Shown: positions 17,347 to 26,011 of the stretch, piece after piece
Layout: the number at the start of each line of letters is the position of its first letter
How positions within the stretch are numbered: the stretch's first letter is position 1
Assembly: GCA_020351025.1 (NCBI GenBank)
Contig: CP070728.1
Span: 1,293,798 to 1,342,882, forward strand
DNA length: 49,085 nt
DNA from: Planctomycetota bacterium
GTDB taxonomy: Bacteria > Planctomycetota > Phycisphaerae > Sedimentisphaerales > Anaerobacaceae
Reading direction: 5' to 3'
Position numbers and translations under genes: made by a program
Notes under the pieces: model-generated
Databases searched by the model: none
Seen by the model: only the letters and a program-made list of their open reading frames with translations
Told to the model about the DNA's origin: nothing

Positions 17347-18096
17347 ATGTCGAAAGCGATTGAAATAGAAAATTTTTCATACGAATATCCTGATGGCACA
17401 CTTGCACTATGCAACATATGCTTAAACGTAGAACACAGCCAAAGACTGGCCTTGATAGGACCTAACGGTGCAGGCAAATCAACATTGCTGCTCGCAATGG
17501 CTGGCTTTGTGAAAGGCACAGGAAAAGTCTTCATTGACGGCCTACAAATCAACAAGAAAAACTTCAAAAAAATTCGAACTTTGCTTGGCTCCTGCTTGGA
17601 AAACCCTGATGACCAATTATTTATGCCAACTTTGTTCGATGATGTGGCATTCGGGCCCCTCAATATGGGCATTGAAGCCGAAAAGGTAAAAAAACGCGTA
17701 ACTGAAGCACTCAAAACCGTCGGCCTGGAAGGAATGGCTGACAAAGCCCCACATCATCTCTCAGCCGGGCAAAAGCGGGCCGCCGCAATAGCAACTATTC
17801 TCTCTATGGCTCCTAAGATAATTACACTCGATGAGCCTGATGGCAGCTTGGACCCAAGAAACCGCAAAAATCTTATAAAACTGCTCGCCGCCTTACCCCA
17901 GACCCTAATAATAGCAACCTGTGATATGAATTTTGCAGCCACAATCGCCGATAGAACTGTTCTTCTCGACGAGGGCTACATTATCGCCGACGATGATGTT
18001 AAAAAAATAATGTCAGATTCAAAACTGATGACCGAACACGGCCTTGAAGTGCCCACACAGTTTAAAAACGGTAATTATCACAATTTCAAAAGTTAA
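17347..18096 (+). CDS. nikO: ECF transporter ATPase NikO/CbiO
   Basis: The protein has 249 residues. Walker A GPNGAGKST is at 38-46, the Q-loop region in SCLENPDDQLFMPTLFDDVAFGPLN is typical of ECF ATPases, signature LSAGQKR, and Walker B IITLDEPDGSLDP. The common DEPTAGLDP is altered to DEPDGSLDP, leaving the catalytic Glu. A single ATPase gene is present, so a homodimer is expected. It closes the nickel operon; no clear terminator follows. Confidence 0.9.
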   Translation: MSKAIEIENFSYEYPDGTLALCNICLNVEHSQRLALIGPNGAGKSTLLLAMAGFVKGTGKVFIDGLQINKKNFKKIRTLLGSCLENPDDQLFMPTLFDDVAFGPLNMGIEAEKVKKRVTEALKTVGLEGMADKAPHHLSAGQKRAAAIATILSMAPKIITLDEPDGSLDPRNRKNLIKLLAALPQTLIIATCDMNFAATIADRTVLLDEGYIIADDDVKKIMSDSKLMTEHGLEVPTQFKNGNYHNFKS

Positions 18097-18261
18097 CACA
18101 TTCAGTCCGTGAAAAAACAAACCCACAAAAGCCCATGCGCCTTTGGAGTAAATTTAGCAAGAGCTCGTATTATCGGTCTTATCCTTGCACAACAGCTTCT
18201 AAAACACAGCTTTTTTGTGTTCTTTAGATTATTTCTTATAGTTTATTATAGAAGTGATGGA

Positions 18262-18293
18262 CACGGTAAAGCCGTGCAGAGCCCTTAACGGGC
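18262..18293 (+). other. Pair of short hairpins in the leader of the PilX-like gene
   Basis: CACGG (18262-18266) pairs with CCGTG (18272-18276) around a 5-nt loop, and GCCC (18281-18284) pairs with GGGC (18290-18293) around another. They lie 25 bp before the ATG and just before the AGGAGGGG ribosome site. They do not match the conserved core of a riboswitch I know. The rest of 18097-18261 shows only a weak promoter-like pair near 18215-18242. Confidence 0.4.
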
Positions 18294-18318
18294 ATTTCAA
18301 AATCAGGAGGGGATAAAA

Positions 18319-19704
18319 ATGACTCGCCGTAAATACCGCAAAGGAGCGGCACTTCTGGTATCAATGATAGTTTTAGCAATGCTATCAGCATGGGCCGCTG
18401 CAATCTACTCAATGTCCGGAGCCAACATTCAACTCGCCGAAAACCAGCGCAAAGCTAACCATGCAAGAGCCTCCGCTGAATCCGGTCTTGAGATTATACG
18501 CCATTGGGTAAGCTATGTCTCAATACCTGGAGAAACGCCACCCAATCAGAGATTCCCTTTAATCGCAAGTTCCTTTCTATCGGCAGCCAACAACATCTCA
18601 GGTATTATGCCAACTTACGATGGTTCAAGCATAACAGTCCCAGACATTACACTAAACTCCGCAAAGGGACAAGGTTTTAATGTGCAAATAATACCACTGC
18701 CAACATCAACTGACCCAAACACACTGCAGGTGGATGTCTTCGGAACCTATGGCCCGGTTACGAAAACGCTAAGAGTAAATTACTCTTTTGGGACAAGAGC
18801 AGATACAGCCTTTGACTATGGTGTGGCAACAAAAGGACCCCTGAACTTACTTGGTAATATAGACCTGGAAGGTGTAAATGTCTCCGTTGAATCAGATGTC
18901 TACATCGTGAGCGAAAACGAACTTCTGGCTTTGTCCATAATAGGAAACTCTCAAATAGCCGGCGACGTGCACATTGCAAATCCCCTCGGAACTGTCAACT
19001 TAGAAGGTGGCCAGGCTTCAATAGGTGGCGAAACTGGTCAGGATGCTATAGACAATCACGTTACATTTGGCGTCGCACCCACGGAATTCCCCGTCCCAAA
19101 CCCAGAATATTTCGAACCTTACACTACCAATATAATAGATTCTTCAATAGATACCTCTGCTGATGCAACTTTTGAAAACGTAAGGATTGTAGCCGGAACC
19201 AACCCTACTTTTTCAGGCCATGTAACATTAAATGGCGTTGTATACATCGAGGTCCCCAACATAGTAACATTCACTGGAGATGTAACTATAACAGGTGTCG
19301 TAGCCGGAGCCGGCGACATAGAAGATGATTCCGCAACGAATCAGATCAATTTCCTGGGTAACGTTTACAGTAACTCCGTTAGTGAATTACCCCCCGAAGA
19401 ACAATTTGCCGGACTCGAGGAAGAAACAGGCACATTCACTATCGCTCCTGGCTTTCTCGTGTCCTTCGGCGGTGATTTCGGCACCCTTAATGGAGCAATA
19501 GCTGGTAACGGCATCGAATTCTTCGGCAACGCTGGTGGATTGATTAATGGCTCCGTAATCAACTATTCCGACTTAACAATGGACTTAACCGGAAACAGCG
19601 ACCTTCTATTCAACCGCTCCGGTACAACAGAAATACCCGCAGGCTTTATTCCAGAAATAGTATTAAATTACGAGCCTATATCCTATTCGGAAGTTGTGCT
19701 TTAA
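18319..19704 (+). CDS. PilX-like type IV pilus-associated protein
   Basis: The protein has 461 residues. The N-terminus RRKYRKGAALLVSMIVLAMLSAWAA followed by SGANIQLAENQRKANHARASAESGLE is the PilX N-terminal pattern: a positive tip, a membrane helix and an amphipathic helix. It lacks the Glu5 of major pilins. The C-terminal 250 residues are low in charge and rich in Gly, Asn, Val and Ile, with repeating strands such as GNSQIAGDVHI and FSGHVTLNGVVYI, suggesting a beta-solenoid. AGGAGGGG precedes the ATG. Its stop overlaps the stop of the convergent metXW gene by 4 bp. No other pilus gene is in view, so its partner machinery lies elsewhere. Confidence 0.72.
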   Translation: MTRRKYRKGAALLVSMIVLAMLSAWAAAIYSMSGANIQLAENQRKANHARASAESGLEIIRHWVSYVSIPGETPPNQRFPLIASSFLSAANNISGIMPTYDGSSITVPDITLNSAKGQGFNVQIIPLPTSTDPNTLQVDVFGTYGPVTKTLRVNYSFGTRADTAFDYGVATKGPLNLLGNIDLEGVNVSVESDVYIVSENELLALSIIGNSQIAGDVHIANPLGTVNLEGGQASIGGETGQDAIDNHVTFGVAPTEFPVPNPEYFEPYTTNIIDSSIDTSADATFENVRIVAGTNPTFSGHVTLNGVVYIEVPNIVTFTGDVTITGVVAGAGDIEDDSATNQINFLGNVYSNSVSELPPEEQFAGLEEETGTFTIAPGFLVSFGGDFGTLNGAIAGNGIEFFGNAGGLINGSVINYSDLTMDLTGNSDLLFNRSGTTEIPAGFIPEIVLNYEPISYSEVVL

Positions 19705-21503
19705 TCTTTACTCGTTACGTAGACTACCTGTTCGGAAAATAAATTAGAAGCGAATCTTACCGGCCCAAGACGCCTCTTGCCCAAGGGAATCCTCTTTTCT
19801 ACCTCGACCCCCAGCTTCTTACAAAACCTATCGAAATCTTTCAGGGACAAAAAGTGTATGTTCGGCGAGTCATACCAACTAAAAGGTAGCTGCCTCGTTA
19901 CCGGCGCCATCCCACCAAGCAGCAGCTGAACCCTGCACCGCCAGTGAGCAAAGTTCGGAAAGCTAACAATCACCTTCTTGCCAACTCGAAGTAGCTCCTT
20001 AAAAACCTTCTCAGGATTCTTAACCGTCTGCACCGTCTGTGATAGAATCACGTAGTCAACACTCTTATCAGTATAATCCTTCAACCCCCGCTCAACATCA
20101 CGCTGAATAATCGACAGGCCTCTCCTTACACAAGAAAGAACTAAGTCCTGCTGAACCTCAATACCTTTGCCCTCTATGTTTTTGTCCGCCGCCAGATTTG
20201 CCAATAATTCCCCGTCCCCACAGCCAATATCCAAAACCGTGCTGTTCGGTTCTATTATTGATTCTATTAACTCATAGTCAACACGCGTCCGCTGCGCCTG
20301 CTCAAATCGGCTGACCGAGCGCTCTTTTTTAACTAAGCCCAGATCGCCCGCACACCTTACTCCAGGATGATGAGTCGCATCTAAAAAACCGGAAATAAAT
20401 GAACCAAGCGTCTCAGGCTCCAGTAGAAAAGCGTCGTGGCCGTAACCCGATGCAATATTACAAAAACTCACATCTTTACCGTTGGCAACCAGGGCATTAA
20501 CTATCTCCTCCGATTGCGAAGGCGTATACAGCCAGTCGCTCGCGAAACTAATTATAAGAAATCGCGACTTCACTTTCGCAAAGGCTTCGGTTAACGACCC
20601 GTAGTCTTTTTGCAGGTCAAAATAATCTGCCGCCTTGGTTATGTAAAGATAACTGTTGGCGTCAAATCTTTCCACAAAAGTCTGTCCCTGATGGTCAAGG
20701 TATGTCTCAACGGAAAATTCACTGTCAAAATCATAAGTGTACTCATCGGCGCTCCGAAGCTCGCGCCCAAACTTCTCCCGCATGCCCTCTTCTGATAGAT
20801 ATGTTATATGTCCTATCATCCGAGCAATTGCCAGACCTGCATCCGGACCCTTTTTGCCATGATACTGGCCGCTGGAAAAATTCAGGTCGCCCAGTATTGC
20901 ATTTCGACCTACTGCATCAAACGCAATCGACTGTGCTCCAAGATGAGTTGTTGTTGCAACTGCTATCGCTGCTCTAACAAACTCAGGATACTCAATGGCC
21001 CACTGCAAAACCTGCATCCCGCCGATAGACCCACCAATTACCGCCAAAAGCTTTTTTACGCCGATTTTGTCCAGCAACAGCTTTTGGACCTTGACCATAT
21101 CCGAAATGGTTATAATGGGAAAATCCAGACCATATGGCTTGTCTGTCTCCGGATTAATTGAAGACGGCCCCGTCGTTCCGCTACAACCGCCCAAAAAGTT
21201 TGAGCAAATGACAAAATATTTATTCGTATCGATTCCTTTACCCGGCCCCACCATAACATCCCACCACCCGGGCTTTCTATCCTCGGAACTATGGTAACCG
21301 GCAACATGAGCGTCGCCGCTCAGAGCATGGCATATCAAAACAGAATTATCGCCCCCCTCATTAAGCTCCCCGTATGTCTCATAGGCCACATCAATCGGAG
21401 CCAATATCTTGCCGCACTCCAGTTTCAAAGGCTTATCCTGCTCGATTACCCGAATCGTTTTTGTCTCGACAATACCTACAGAACTCTCTCCAATTTCTGC
21501 CAT
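19701..21503 (-). CDS. metXW: Homoserine O-acyltransferase MetX fused to MetW
   Basis: The protein has 600 residues from ATG 21503 (an upstream ATG at 21554 lies within the promoter). Residues 1-390 are an alpha/beta-hydrolase acyltransferase of the MetX family. It has SVLICHALSGDAH, the oxyanion and tunnel region NFLGGCSGTTGPSS, the nucleophile elbow GGSIGGMQ with Ser159, then Asp in FASDWLYTPSQ and His in GYGHDAF. Residues from about 415 to 600 are MetW, a methyltransferase-fold protein: VLDIGCGDGELLANL, VILSQTVQTVKNPEKVFKE, FPNFAHWRCR and the C-terminal FASNLFSEQVVY. In many bacteria metX and metW are adjacent and MetW is needed for full MetX activity, so the fusion makes sense. It catalyses the first committed step from homoserine to methionine. 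Acetyl- versus succinyl-CoA preference cannot be settled here. Confidence 0.92.
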   Translation of the reverse strand: MAEIGESSVGIVETKTIRVIEQDKPLKLECGKILAPIDVAYETYGELNEGGDNSVLICHALSGDAHVAGYHSSEDRKPGWWDVMVGPGKGIDTNKYFVICSNFLGGCSGTTGPSSINPETDKPYGLDFPIITISDMVKVQKLLLDKIGVKKLLAVIGGSIGGMQVLQWAIEYPEFVRAAIAVATTTHLGAQSIAFDAVGRNAILGDLNFSSGQYHGKKGPDAGLAIARMIGHITYLSEEGMREKFGRELRSADEYTYDFDSEFSVETYLDHQGQTFVERFDANSYLYITKAADYFDLQKDYGSLTEAFAKVKSRFLIISFASDWLYTPSQSEEIVNALVANGKDVSFCNIASGYGHDAFLLEPETLGSFISGFLDATHHPGVRCAGDLGLVKKERSVSRFEQAQRTRVDYELIESIIEPNSTVLDIGCGDGELLANLAADKNIEGKGIEVQQDLVLSCVRRGLSIIQRDVERGLKDYTDKSVDYVILSQTVQTVKNPEKVFKELLRVGKKVIVSFPNFAHWRCRVQLLLGGMAPVTRQLPFSWYDSPNIHFLSLKDFDRFCKKLGVEVEKRIPLGKRRLGPVRFASNLFSEQVVYVTSKD

Positions 21504-21514
21504 AGCAACTAATA

Positions 21515-21542
21515 AGTATACCGAAAAACATTTCCTTGTAAA
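21515..21542 (-). promoter_or_regulatory. Promoter of metXW, nearly leaderless
   Basis: On the minus strand TTTACA (21537-21542) and TATACT (21515-21520) are 16 bp apart. A start about 7 bp after the -10 box would leave only some five bases before ATG 21503, and no ribosome site is present, so translation of a leaderless transcript is likely. Confidence 0.6.
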
Positions 21543-21632
21543 GCACAACAGCAAATCAAGATGGTGTTCAAAGCCACCCCACCAGCTAAAAACCCTTCAA
21601 GATGCATCCCGCCTTAAAATTACCAAAAAAAC

Positions 21633-21661
21633 TTGACACCACAAAATACCACCTGTAGATT
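21633..21661 (+). promoter_or_regulatory. Promoter of the SANT-like gene
   Basis: TTGACA (21633-21638) lies 17 bp before TAGATT (21656-21661); a TATACT overlaps at 21661-21666. The leader to ATG 21736 is about 65 bases and includes AAGGGGAG as ribosome site. Confidence 0.5.
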
Positions 21662-21735
21662 ATACTGCACGTAGCTGCAATAAAAAGCAGAGGGATAAAA
21701 TTTAGACGATAACACTTAACTAAGGGGAGTATAAA

Positions 21736-21951
21736 ATGGCCAAAAAGAGAAAAGCCAAAAGGGCAAAAAAGGCTCCGAAGGGACTCTGGACAACACGCGA
21801 TGTGAACCTGCTAAAGAAGCTCTTCCCAAACAACCCAACCTCCAAAATAGCTAAGCAACTTGGCCGTAAAACTGACGCAGTAAAGAAGAAAGCATCCAGA
21901 ATGAAACTGCGTAAGTCGAAAAGATACCTCAAGTCTATCGGCCGGGCTTAA
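21736..21951 (+). CDS. Small SANT/Myb-like DNA-binding protein
   Basis: The protein has 71 residues and is very basic. The N-terminal 16 residues are almost all Lys, Arg and Ala. Then GLWTTRDVNLLKKLFPNNPTSKIAKQLGRKTDAVKKKASRMKL reads as three helices in Myb/SANT order. It has the first-helix Trp, the turn NNPTSKIAKQLGR, and a recognition helix KTDAVKKKASRM. The later Trp residues of eukaryotic repeats are replaced. Similar miniproteins are known from planctomycetes, but targets are unknown to me. AAGGGGAG precedes the ATG and a strong terminator follows. A nucleoid-associated or regulatory role is inferred. Confidence 0.72.
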   Translation: MAKKRKAKRAKKAPKGLWTTRDVNLLKKLFPNNPTSKIAKQLGRKTDAVKKKASRMKLRKSKRYLKSIGRA

Positions 21952-22043
21952 AAGCGGCCTGCGATTTGGCGACATTGAAAAAATCTCTGATATTACACCA
22001 AACCACAGTGGCATCAGTACGCTTGCTTACAAACTAATAAATC

Positions 22044-22075
22044 AAAGGGCTGCAGGCGTGAGCCCACAGCCCTTT
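22044..22075. terminator. Bidirectional terminator between convergent genes
   Basis: AAAGGGCTG (22044-22052) pairs perfectly with CAGCCCTTT (22067-22075). The loop itself contains GGC-GTGA-GCC, extending the hairpin. T-runs follow on the plus side and A/T on the other, so it can serve both the SANT-like gene and the LamG gene. Confidence 0.8.
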
Positions 22076-22117
22076 TGTCAAATCCTACAAATACTCAGCT
22101 AAAATTAACCTTTGGCC

Positions 22118-24130
22118 TTATCTCTTGGGGGGTGTCAAAAGCCGATTGGTATTTCTATTGTCGTTAGTTGAGTTGCTGTCTGGAGGACCATCTTCGCTGG
22201 CCAGTACGTCCAGCGAATCCTCGAGGTCATCGACGCTTTTTTCCACTAAGTGAATGGCCTGCTCTTCGCTCTGTATCGCAGAATGTATTTCGCGTCCGGC
22301 CTTTCTAATATCACGCTTGTCGAGGTAACCGTAATCCAGCTCGCCGAACATGCCACCAAGAATATTCACTGAAGCATCTTCCCTCGCCAGAGCCTCTAAA
22401 ATCTCATCAAGAATGTTGAGCTTAATCTCTAAAGCTTCATTCACATTACGCTCGAGAAGCCCTTCCAATGTACAAATTCCCACCGGCGCATTGGAATCGA
22501 CCCAGTTGGGGTCGGAGTCGTCGATATCGGGCGCCGAACCCAGTTGGCCATTGTTGCCATTGCCTGATGTGTCATGCGCAACCTGCCCTTCGCCCTCGTC
22601 AAAGTTCCAGTAGCCAACCAGATTAGGTTCATTGCTTTCCGGCTGCGTGTGCATGCTCATCTGTACCTCCTCCGCAGACAACGCACGGTCGTAAATTCGA
22701 ACGTCGTCGATTGCTCCATTGAAAAGCCCTGTGTCCCGCAATACAAAATAAGTGATATACTTATGCCTTCCTATATCCACACAGTCTATACCGGTGACGT
22801 AGTCTCCGTTCTGCTGGTTTGAAGTTCTGTTGACCTCAACACCATCTATATAAAATATGAAATCCTCAGAATCAACGGTCATAGCATAATGGTGCCATTC
22901 ACCATAGGGCTGCCGTGTATATACGAGCCTTTGAATTGCGCCGGAACTACTTCTAATAGTAGCAGATGCGGGCCCATCCTCAATCCTTTCGGTCATAAGT
23001 ACCACGGCGGAATGGTTGTCGCCGATCGAGTAATCTCTTTGAGAAAAGATGGTGTTCTGTTTCCAATATCCCCCTGCATGGCCATAATGATTTGCCCAGG
23101 CAGCAACGGTGAATTGCGTTGTCGTTACAGCATTCTCCGAAAGGGCTACATAATCATCCACACCGTCGAATTGCAGTGCGTTGCCTGAGGGGCAGATTGC
23201 GAAGAGTGAAACCGGCTTGTTTGCATCGAAGGTATTGCCGTCTTCGGTGTACTGGGCGGTTATGGTAACAGCCTCCGGCTGGAATATCTTCTCGGTGGTA
23301 AGCAGCCCCGCCTCGATATCCGCTATTACATTAGGCTCAACCGACCATACGGCCAAATCGGTAACGTCTGACGTACTGTTGTTGTCATAAAGGGCAATTG
23401 CAGAATACTGGGTCTGGGAATCCTCGGCCACCTCATCAGGCCCGGTCACCTCAAGGCCGACCAAAGCCGGAATGATTACTTCTGCGTACACATCATCGGC
23501 AAAATGGCCGTCAAATTCGGGCAGAGAATAGTCGTTGTAAATATCTTCATTAGCGTTGACGCCGATTATGACAAAATCCGTATTAGTCGGCAGGGCCAAC
23601 TGGGTCTGGCCTTGTTCCCATGTGGCGGGGTCGCCGTCGCTATAGACAAATCCATCTGCGCGAGCGAGCTTACCACCGTCAGGAGAGGTTTCCCACTGCC
23701 AGGGGAAAGAACTTGGTTCGCCTGCATAAGCGAAGATAGAGACATAAAATTTAGTGTCCGTCTGGGAGTCTCCGGCGATACGATTGAAATAGGCGGATGC
23801 AGCGACTGAGACTTTCCCAACTGAGATTTCCTGTGCGTAAGAGCTTACATTGATTATCTGGAAGACCTGGCAGGAGTTTGCCGAGCCGCCGGAGCCACCG
23901 TGAGACGAGCCGAGGAACTTTAGCATTTTTGAGCCTTCGAGCGGTATTATTCCAGCAGAGGCTCCTACAATGGAAGAATAGTCACCGTTCCAGTCGCCAT
24001 AGGTAGAAGGCCAGCCACCGCCGGTCGTCTCGGGAGTCTCGAAACCCGGGTTTACGACCAAATTTTGCGCGTTGGAAAGCGCAGAGACTGCAAAAATGAC
24101 CGCCAGCACAAACATCACTTGTTTTTTCAT
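22118..24130 (-). CDS. Secreted LamG/concanavalin-like domain protein
   Basis: The protein has 670 residues. A signal peptide (MFVLAVIFAVSALSNAQ) is followed by a galactose-binding-like module (NLVVNPGFETPE, about 23-215). A Big-type Ig segment comes next (LEVTGPDEVAEDSQTQYSAIAL, about 225-315). The LamG domain spans about 317-500: ALQFDGVDDYVAL, FTVAAWANHY, EWHHYAMTVDSEDFIFYIDGVEV and GAIDDVRIYDRALSAEEV. After GYWNFDEGEG the last 110 residues are acidic and helical and form a different, possibly coiled-coil tail. LamG proteins of this style are abundant in Phycisphaerae and often bind polysaccharide. No catalytic residues are visible. It stands alone, with a terminator downstream and a GGGGAGG-type ribosome site upstream. 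Confidence 0.8.
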   Translation of the reverse strand: MKKQVMFVLAVIFAVSALSNAQNLVVNPGFETPETTGGGWPSTYGDWNGDYSSIVGASAGIIPLEGSKMLKFLGSSHGGSGGSANSCQVFQIINVSSYAQEISVGKVSVAASAYFNRIAGDSQTDTKFYVSIFAYAGEPSSFPWQWETSPDGGKLARADGFVYSDGDPATWEQGQTQLALPTNTDFVIIGVNANEDIYNDYSLPEFDGHFADDVYAEVIIPALVGLEVTGPDEVAEDSQTQYSAIALYDNNSTSDVTDLAVWSVEPNVIADIEAGLLTTEKIFQPEAVTITAQYTEDGNTFDANKPVSLFAICPSGNALQFDGVDDYVALSENAVTTTQFTVAAWANHYGHAGGYWKQNTIFSQRDYSIGDNHSAVVLMTERIEDGPASATIRSSSGAIQRLVYTRQPYGEWHHYAMTVDSEDFIFYIDGVEVNRTSNQQNGDYVTGIDCVDIGRHKYITYFVLRDTGLFNGAIDDVRIYDRALSAEEVQMSMHTQPESNEPNLVGYWNFDEGEGQVAHDTSGNGNNGQLGSAPDIDDSDPNWVDSNAPVGICTLEGLLERNVNEALEIKLNILDEILEALAREDASVNILGGMFGELDYGYLDKRDIRKAGREIHSAIQSEEQAIHLVEKSVDDLEDSLDVLASEDGPPDSNSTNDNRNTNRLLTPPKR

Positions 24131-24473
24131 TTTCCTCCCCTTTCAAAAAAGTGTTTATATTAACCTGATACAAAAATGACTGTAAAAAACGATGCAACAT
24201 TGAAAGATTCGTATTTCCTTGTCCCGCTACTAAGTTTGACAGACTTTCAATATCGCATTTCCTGATACAAACTCCGAAATGTGGCAATATTATAACCTAA
24301 ATTGCTATTATGTTCAACTTCAAATCCACCACTTTTACCAATTCCCCAGACTTCCAAAAAAACCACAACAGAGATTTCCTTCAACAAAGCCGGTTCCTGT
24401 AACTATGTGCACCAAACCTGTGTACTTGTTACACTTTTTCTTTGTTTTTTTCCAAAAAATGCGAAAAAGTATG

Positions 24474-24500
24474 AAAATTGCGACAAAAGTGCGCAATTTT
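24474..24500. repeat. Perfect inverted repeat in AT-rich intergenic DNA
   Basis: AAAATTGCG (24474-24482) and CGCAATTTT (24492-24500) flank 9 bp. It is followed by CAATTTTT repeats on the same strand. It could be a protein-binding site or a hairpin; neither neighbour starts near enough for a simple operator. Confidence 0.6.
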
Positions 24501-24714
24501 TATCAATTTTTACAAAAAAATACCAATTTTTCTCCATTTTTCTGACGCATTCGCACGCAATCTCTTTCAATTTGCGTCAAACTGAAAATTGAACTTATGC
24601 GATTGTGCGCTTATGACTCGTGCCCCGGTTCACCAGCCCGCGCAACCCACAACACGCCACTCTATTCCTCCAATTTACCCACTCAGCCAGCACAAAATTC
24701 CACACCCAAAAACC

Positions 24715-24743
24715 TTGACATTCCGCCGAAACAGGGTTATTTT
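24715..24743 (+). promoter_or_regulatory. Promoter of the trpS operon
   Basis: TTGACA (24715-24720) and TATTTT (24738-24743) are separated by 17 bp, the same arrangement as the nickel operon promoter. The leader to the TTG start is about 65 bases. Confidence 0.65.
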
Positions 24744-24815
24744 TAGGTGGAATTCGCATCTTAAAAGCGAATCAAACAATTTCCAGGGTTTTCCCTAAAT
24801 GTCAGGAGACAGATA

Positions 24816-25781
24816 TTGCGAGTTCTTTCAGGAATACAGCCATCCGGTAAATTGCATATAGGCAATTACTTCGGCGCAATGCGACAACACCTGCAGTTAC
24901 AGACCGAACACAACTGTTTTTATTTTATTGCCGACTATCACGCCCTCACCAGCAATCCAACACCGGCTGATGTCGCTCCGTATACTCTTGATGTCACAAT
25001 GGATTATATCGCTCTGGGCCTCGATACCAAAAAAACCGTCTTCTGGCGACAATCCGACGTACCTGAAGTCACCGAACTAACCTGGCTGCTTTCCTGCGTA
25101 ACGCCAATGGGGCTCCTACAGAGATGCACAAGTTACAAGGACAAAGTCGCCCAGGGCATGAGTCCTAATCACGGCCTGTTCGCATACCCCGTCCTCCAGG
25201 CAGCTGATATCCTGATTTACAACAGTGATATTGTCCCAGTAGGCGCCGACCAGAAGCAGCACATCGAGGTCACCCGCGACATCGCCATCCGATTCAATAA
25301 CAACTACGGCCAAATCTTCACCGTGCCAGAGGAATACATTATACAATCCGTTGCCGTAGTCCCCGGTACTGACGGCCAAAAAATGAGCAAAAGCTACAGA
25401 AATACCATCGAGATATTCGAGCCGGAAGAAAGCATCAGAAAAAAAATTATGAGTATCGTTACCGACTCTACACCTCTCGAAGAGCCAAAAGACCCCGAAA
25501 AGTGCAACGTCTTTGCACTTTTGAAGCTGGTCGCCTCGCCCGATGAGTTAGCTGAGTGGGAAAGCAGATACCGAAGCGGCGGTATGGGTTATAGCGAGGC
25601 CAAAAAACGACTCGCCGAACTGATGATAGACCATTTCAAGCCGTTCCGAAAAAAAAGAACCGAACTCGAAAACAACATTAATTACGTCAAAAAAGTCCTC
25701 GCCAACGGCGCCAAGCATGCAAAAGCCGTTGCCGTTGAAACCCTCGCCCGGGCCCGAAAAGCCGTCGGATTGGGAACTTAA
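24816..25781 (+). CDS. trpS: Tryptophanyl-tRNA synthetase
   Basis: The protein has 321 residues, normal for bacterial TrpRS. The class I signature HIGN is at 14-17 (GKLHIGNYFGA) and KMSKS at 189-193 (GQKMSKSYRNTI). Other family blocks are FYFIADYHALT, YPVLQAADIL and VPVGADQKQHIE. The start is TTG with AGGAGA at 24804-24809. The DUF2007 gene follows after 2 bp and scpA after that. A trpS-scpA neighbourhood is common in bacteria. Confidence 0.95.
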   Translation: MRVLSGIQPSGKLHIGNYFGAMRQHLQLQTEHNCFYFIADYHALTSNPTPADVAPYTLDVTMDYIALGLDTKKTVFWRQSDVPEVTELTWLLSCVTPMGLLQRCTSYKDKVAQGMSPNHGLFAYPVLQAADILIYNSDIVPVGADQKQHIEVTRDIAIRFNNNYGQIFTVPEEYIIQSVAVVPGTDGQKMSKSYRNTIEIFEPEESIRKKIMSIVTDSTPLEEPKDPEKCNVFALLKLVASPDELAEWESRYRSGGMGYSEAKKRLAELMIDHFKPFRKKRTELENNINYVKKVLANGAKHAKAVAVETLARARKAVGLGT

Positions 25782-25783
25782 CC

Positions 25784-26011
25784 ATGGCCAACAAACTTGT
25801 TACAATTGCACGGTTTGCAGATTCAGCACAGGCTGATTTGGCAAAACAGTTGCTTGATGATTTTGGAATCAAATCAGTTGTAACCGGCCGAAACGCCGCA
25901 AATATATATTCCGGAATCCCTGCCATAGCAGATACACAGTTGCAGGTCCTTGAAAACCAAGCTCAGCAGGCACAAGAAATCTTGGAATCTCAAAAAAAAC
26001 AGGAGTTATAA
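25784..26011 (+). CDS. DUF2007-type small protein
   Basis: The protein has 75 residues with a ferredoxin-like DUF2007 pattern: VTIARFADSAQADLAKQLLDDFGIKSVV, then LQVLENQAQQAQEIL. Members are proposed signal-transducing or regulatory proteins without a fixed function. It begins 2 bp after trpS and ends directly before the scpA start codon; the ribosome site for scpA lies inside its last codons. Confidence 0.75.
   Translation: MANKLVTIARFADSAQADLAKQLLDDFGIKSVVTGRNAANIYSGIPAIADTQLQVLENQAQQAQEILESQKKQEL

Larger units (their letters stand above)
24131..24815. other. 685-bp intergenic region, AT-rich with inverted and direct repeats
   Basis: No credible gene is present; short open frames here are composed of low-complexity Phe/Lys/Asn codons. 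The region holds a perfect 9-bp inverted repeat at 24474-24500. Right after it come several CAATTTTT-like units (24494 to about 24540), and a 7-bp inverted repeat TGACGCA/TGCGTCA (24543-24549, 24573-24579). The trpS promoter is at its right end and the LamG gene promoter should be near its left end. Confidence 0.5.

Noticed and set aside
18262-18293. Possible c-di-GMP (GEMM-I) riboswitch before the PilX-like gene
   Set aside because: Only GGTAAAGCC loosely recalls the core; the conserved upstream half and tetraloop/receptor parts are missing.
24279-24592. Two plus-strand frames in the AT-rich intergenic region
   Set aside because: They are low-complexity products of T/A runs, without ribosome sites or recognisable domains.
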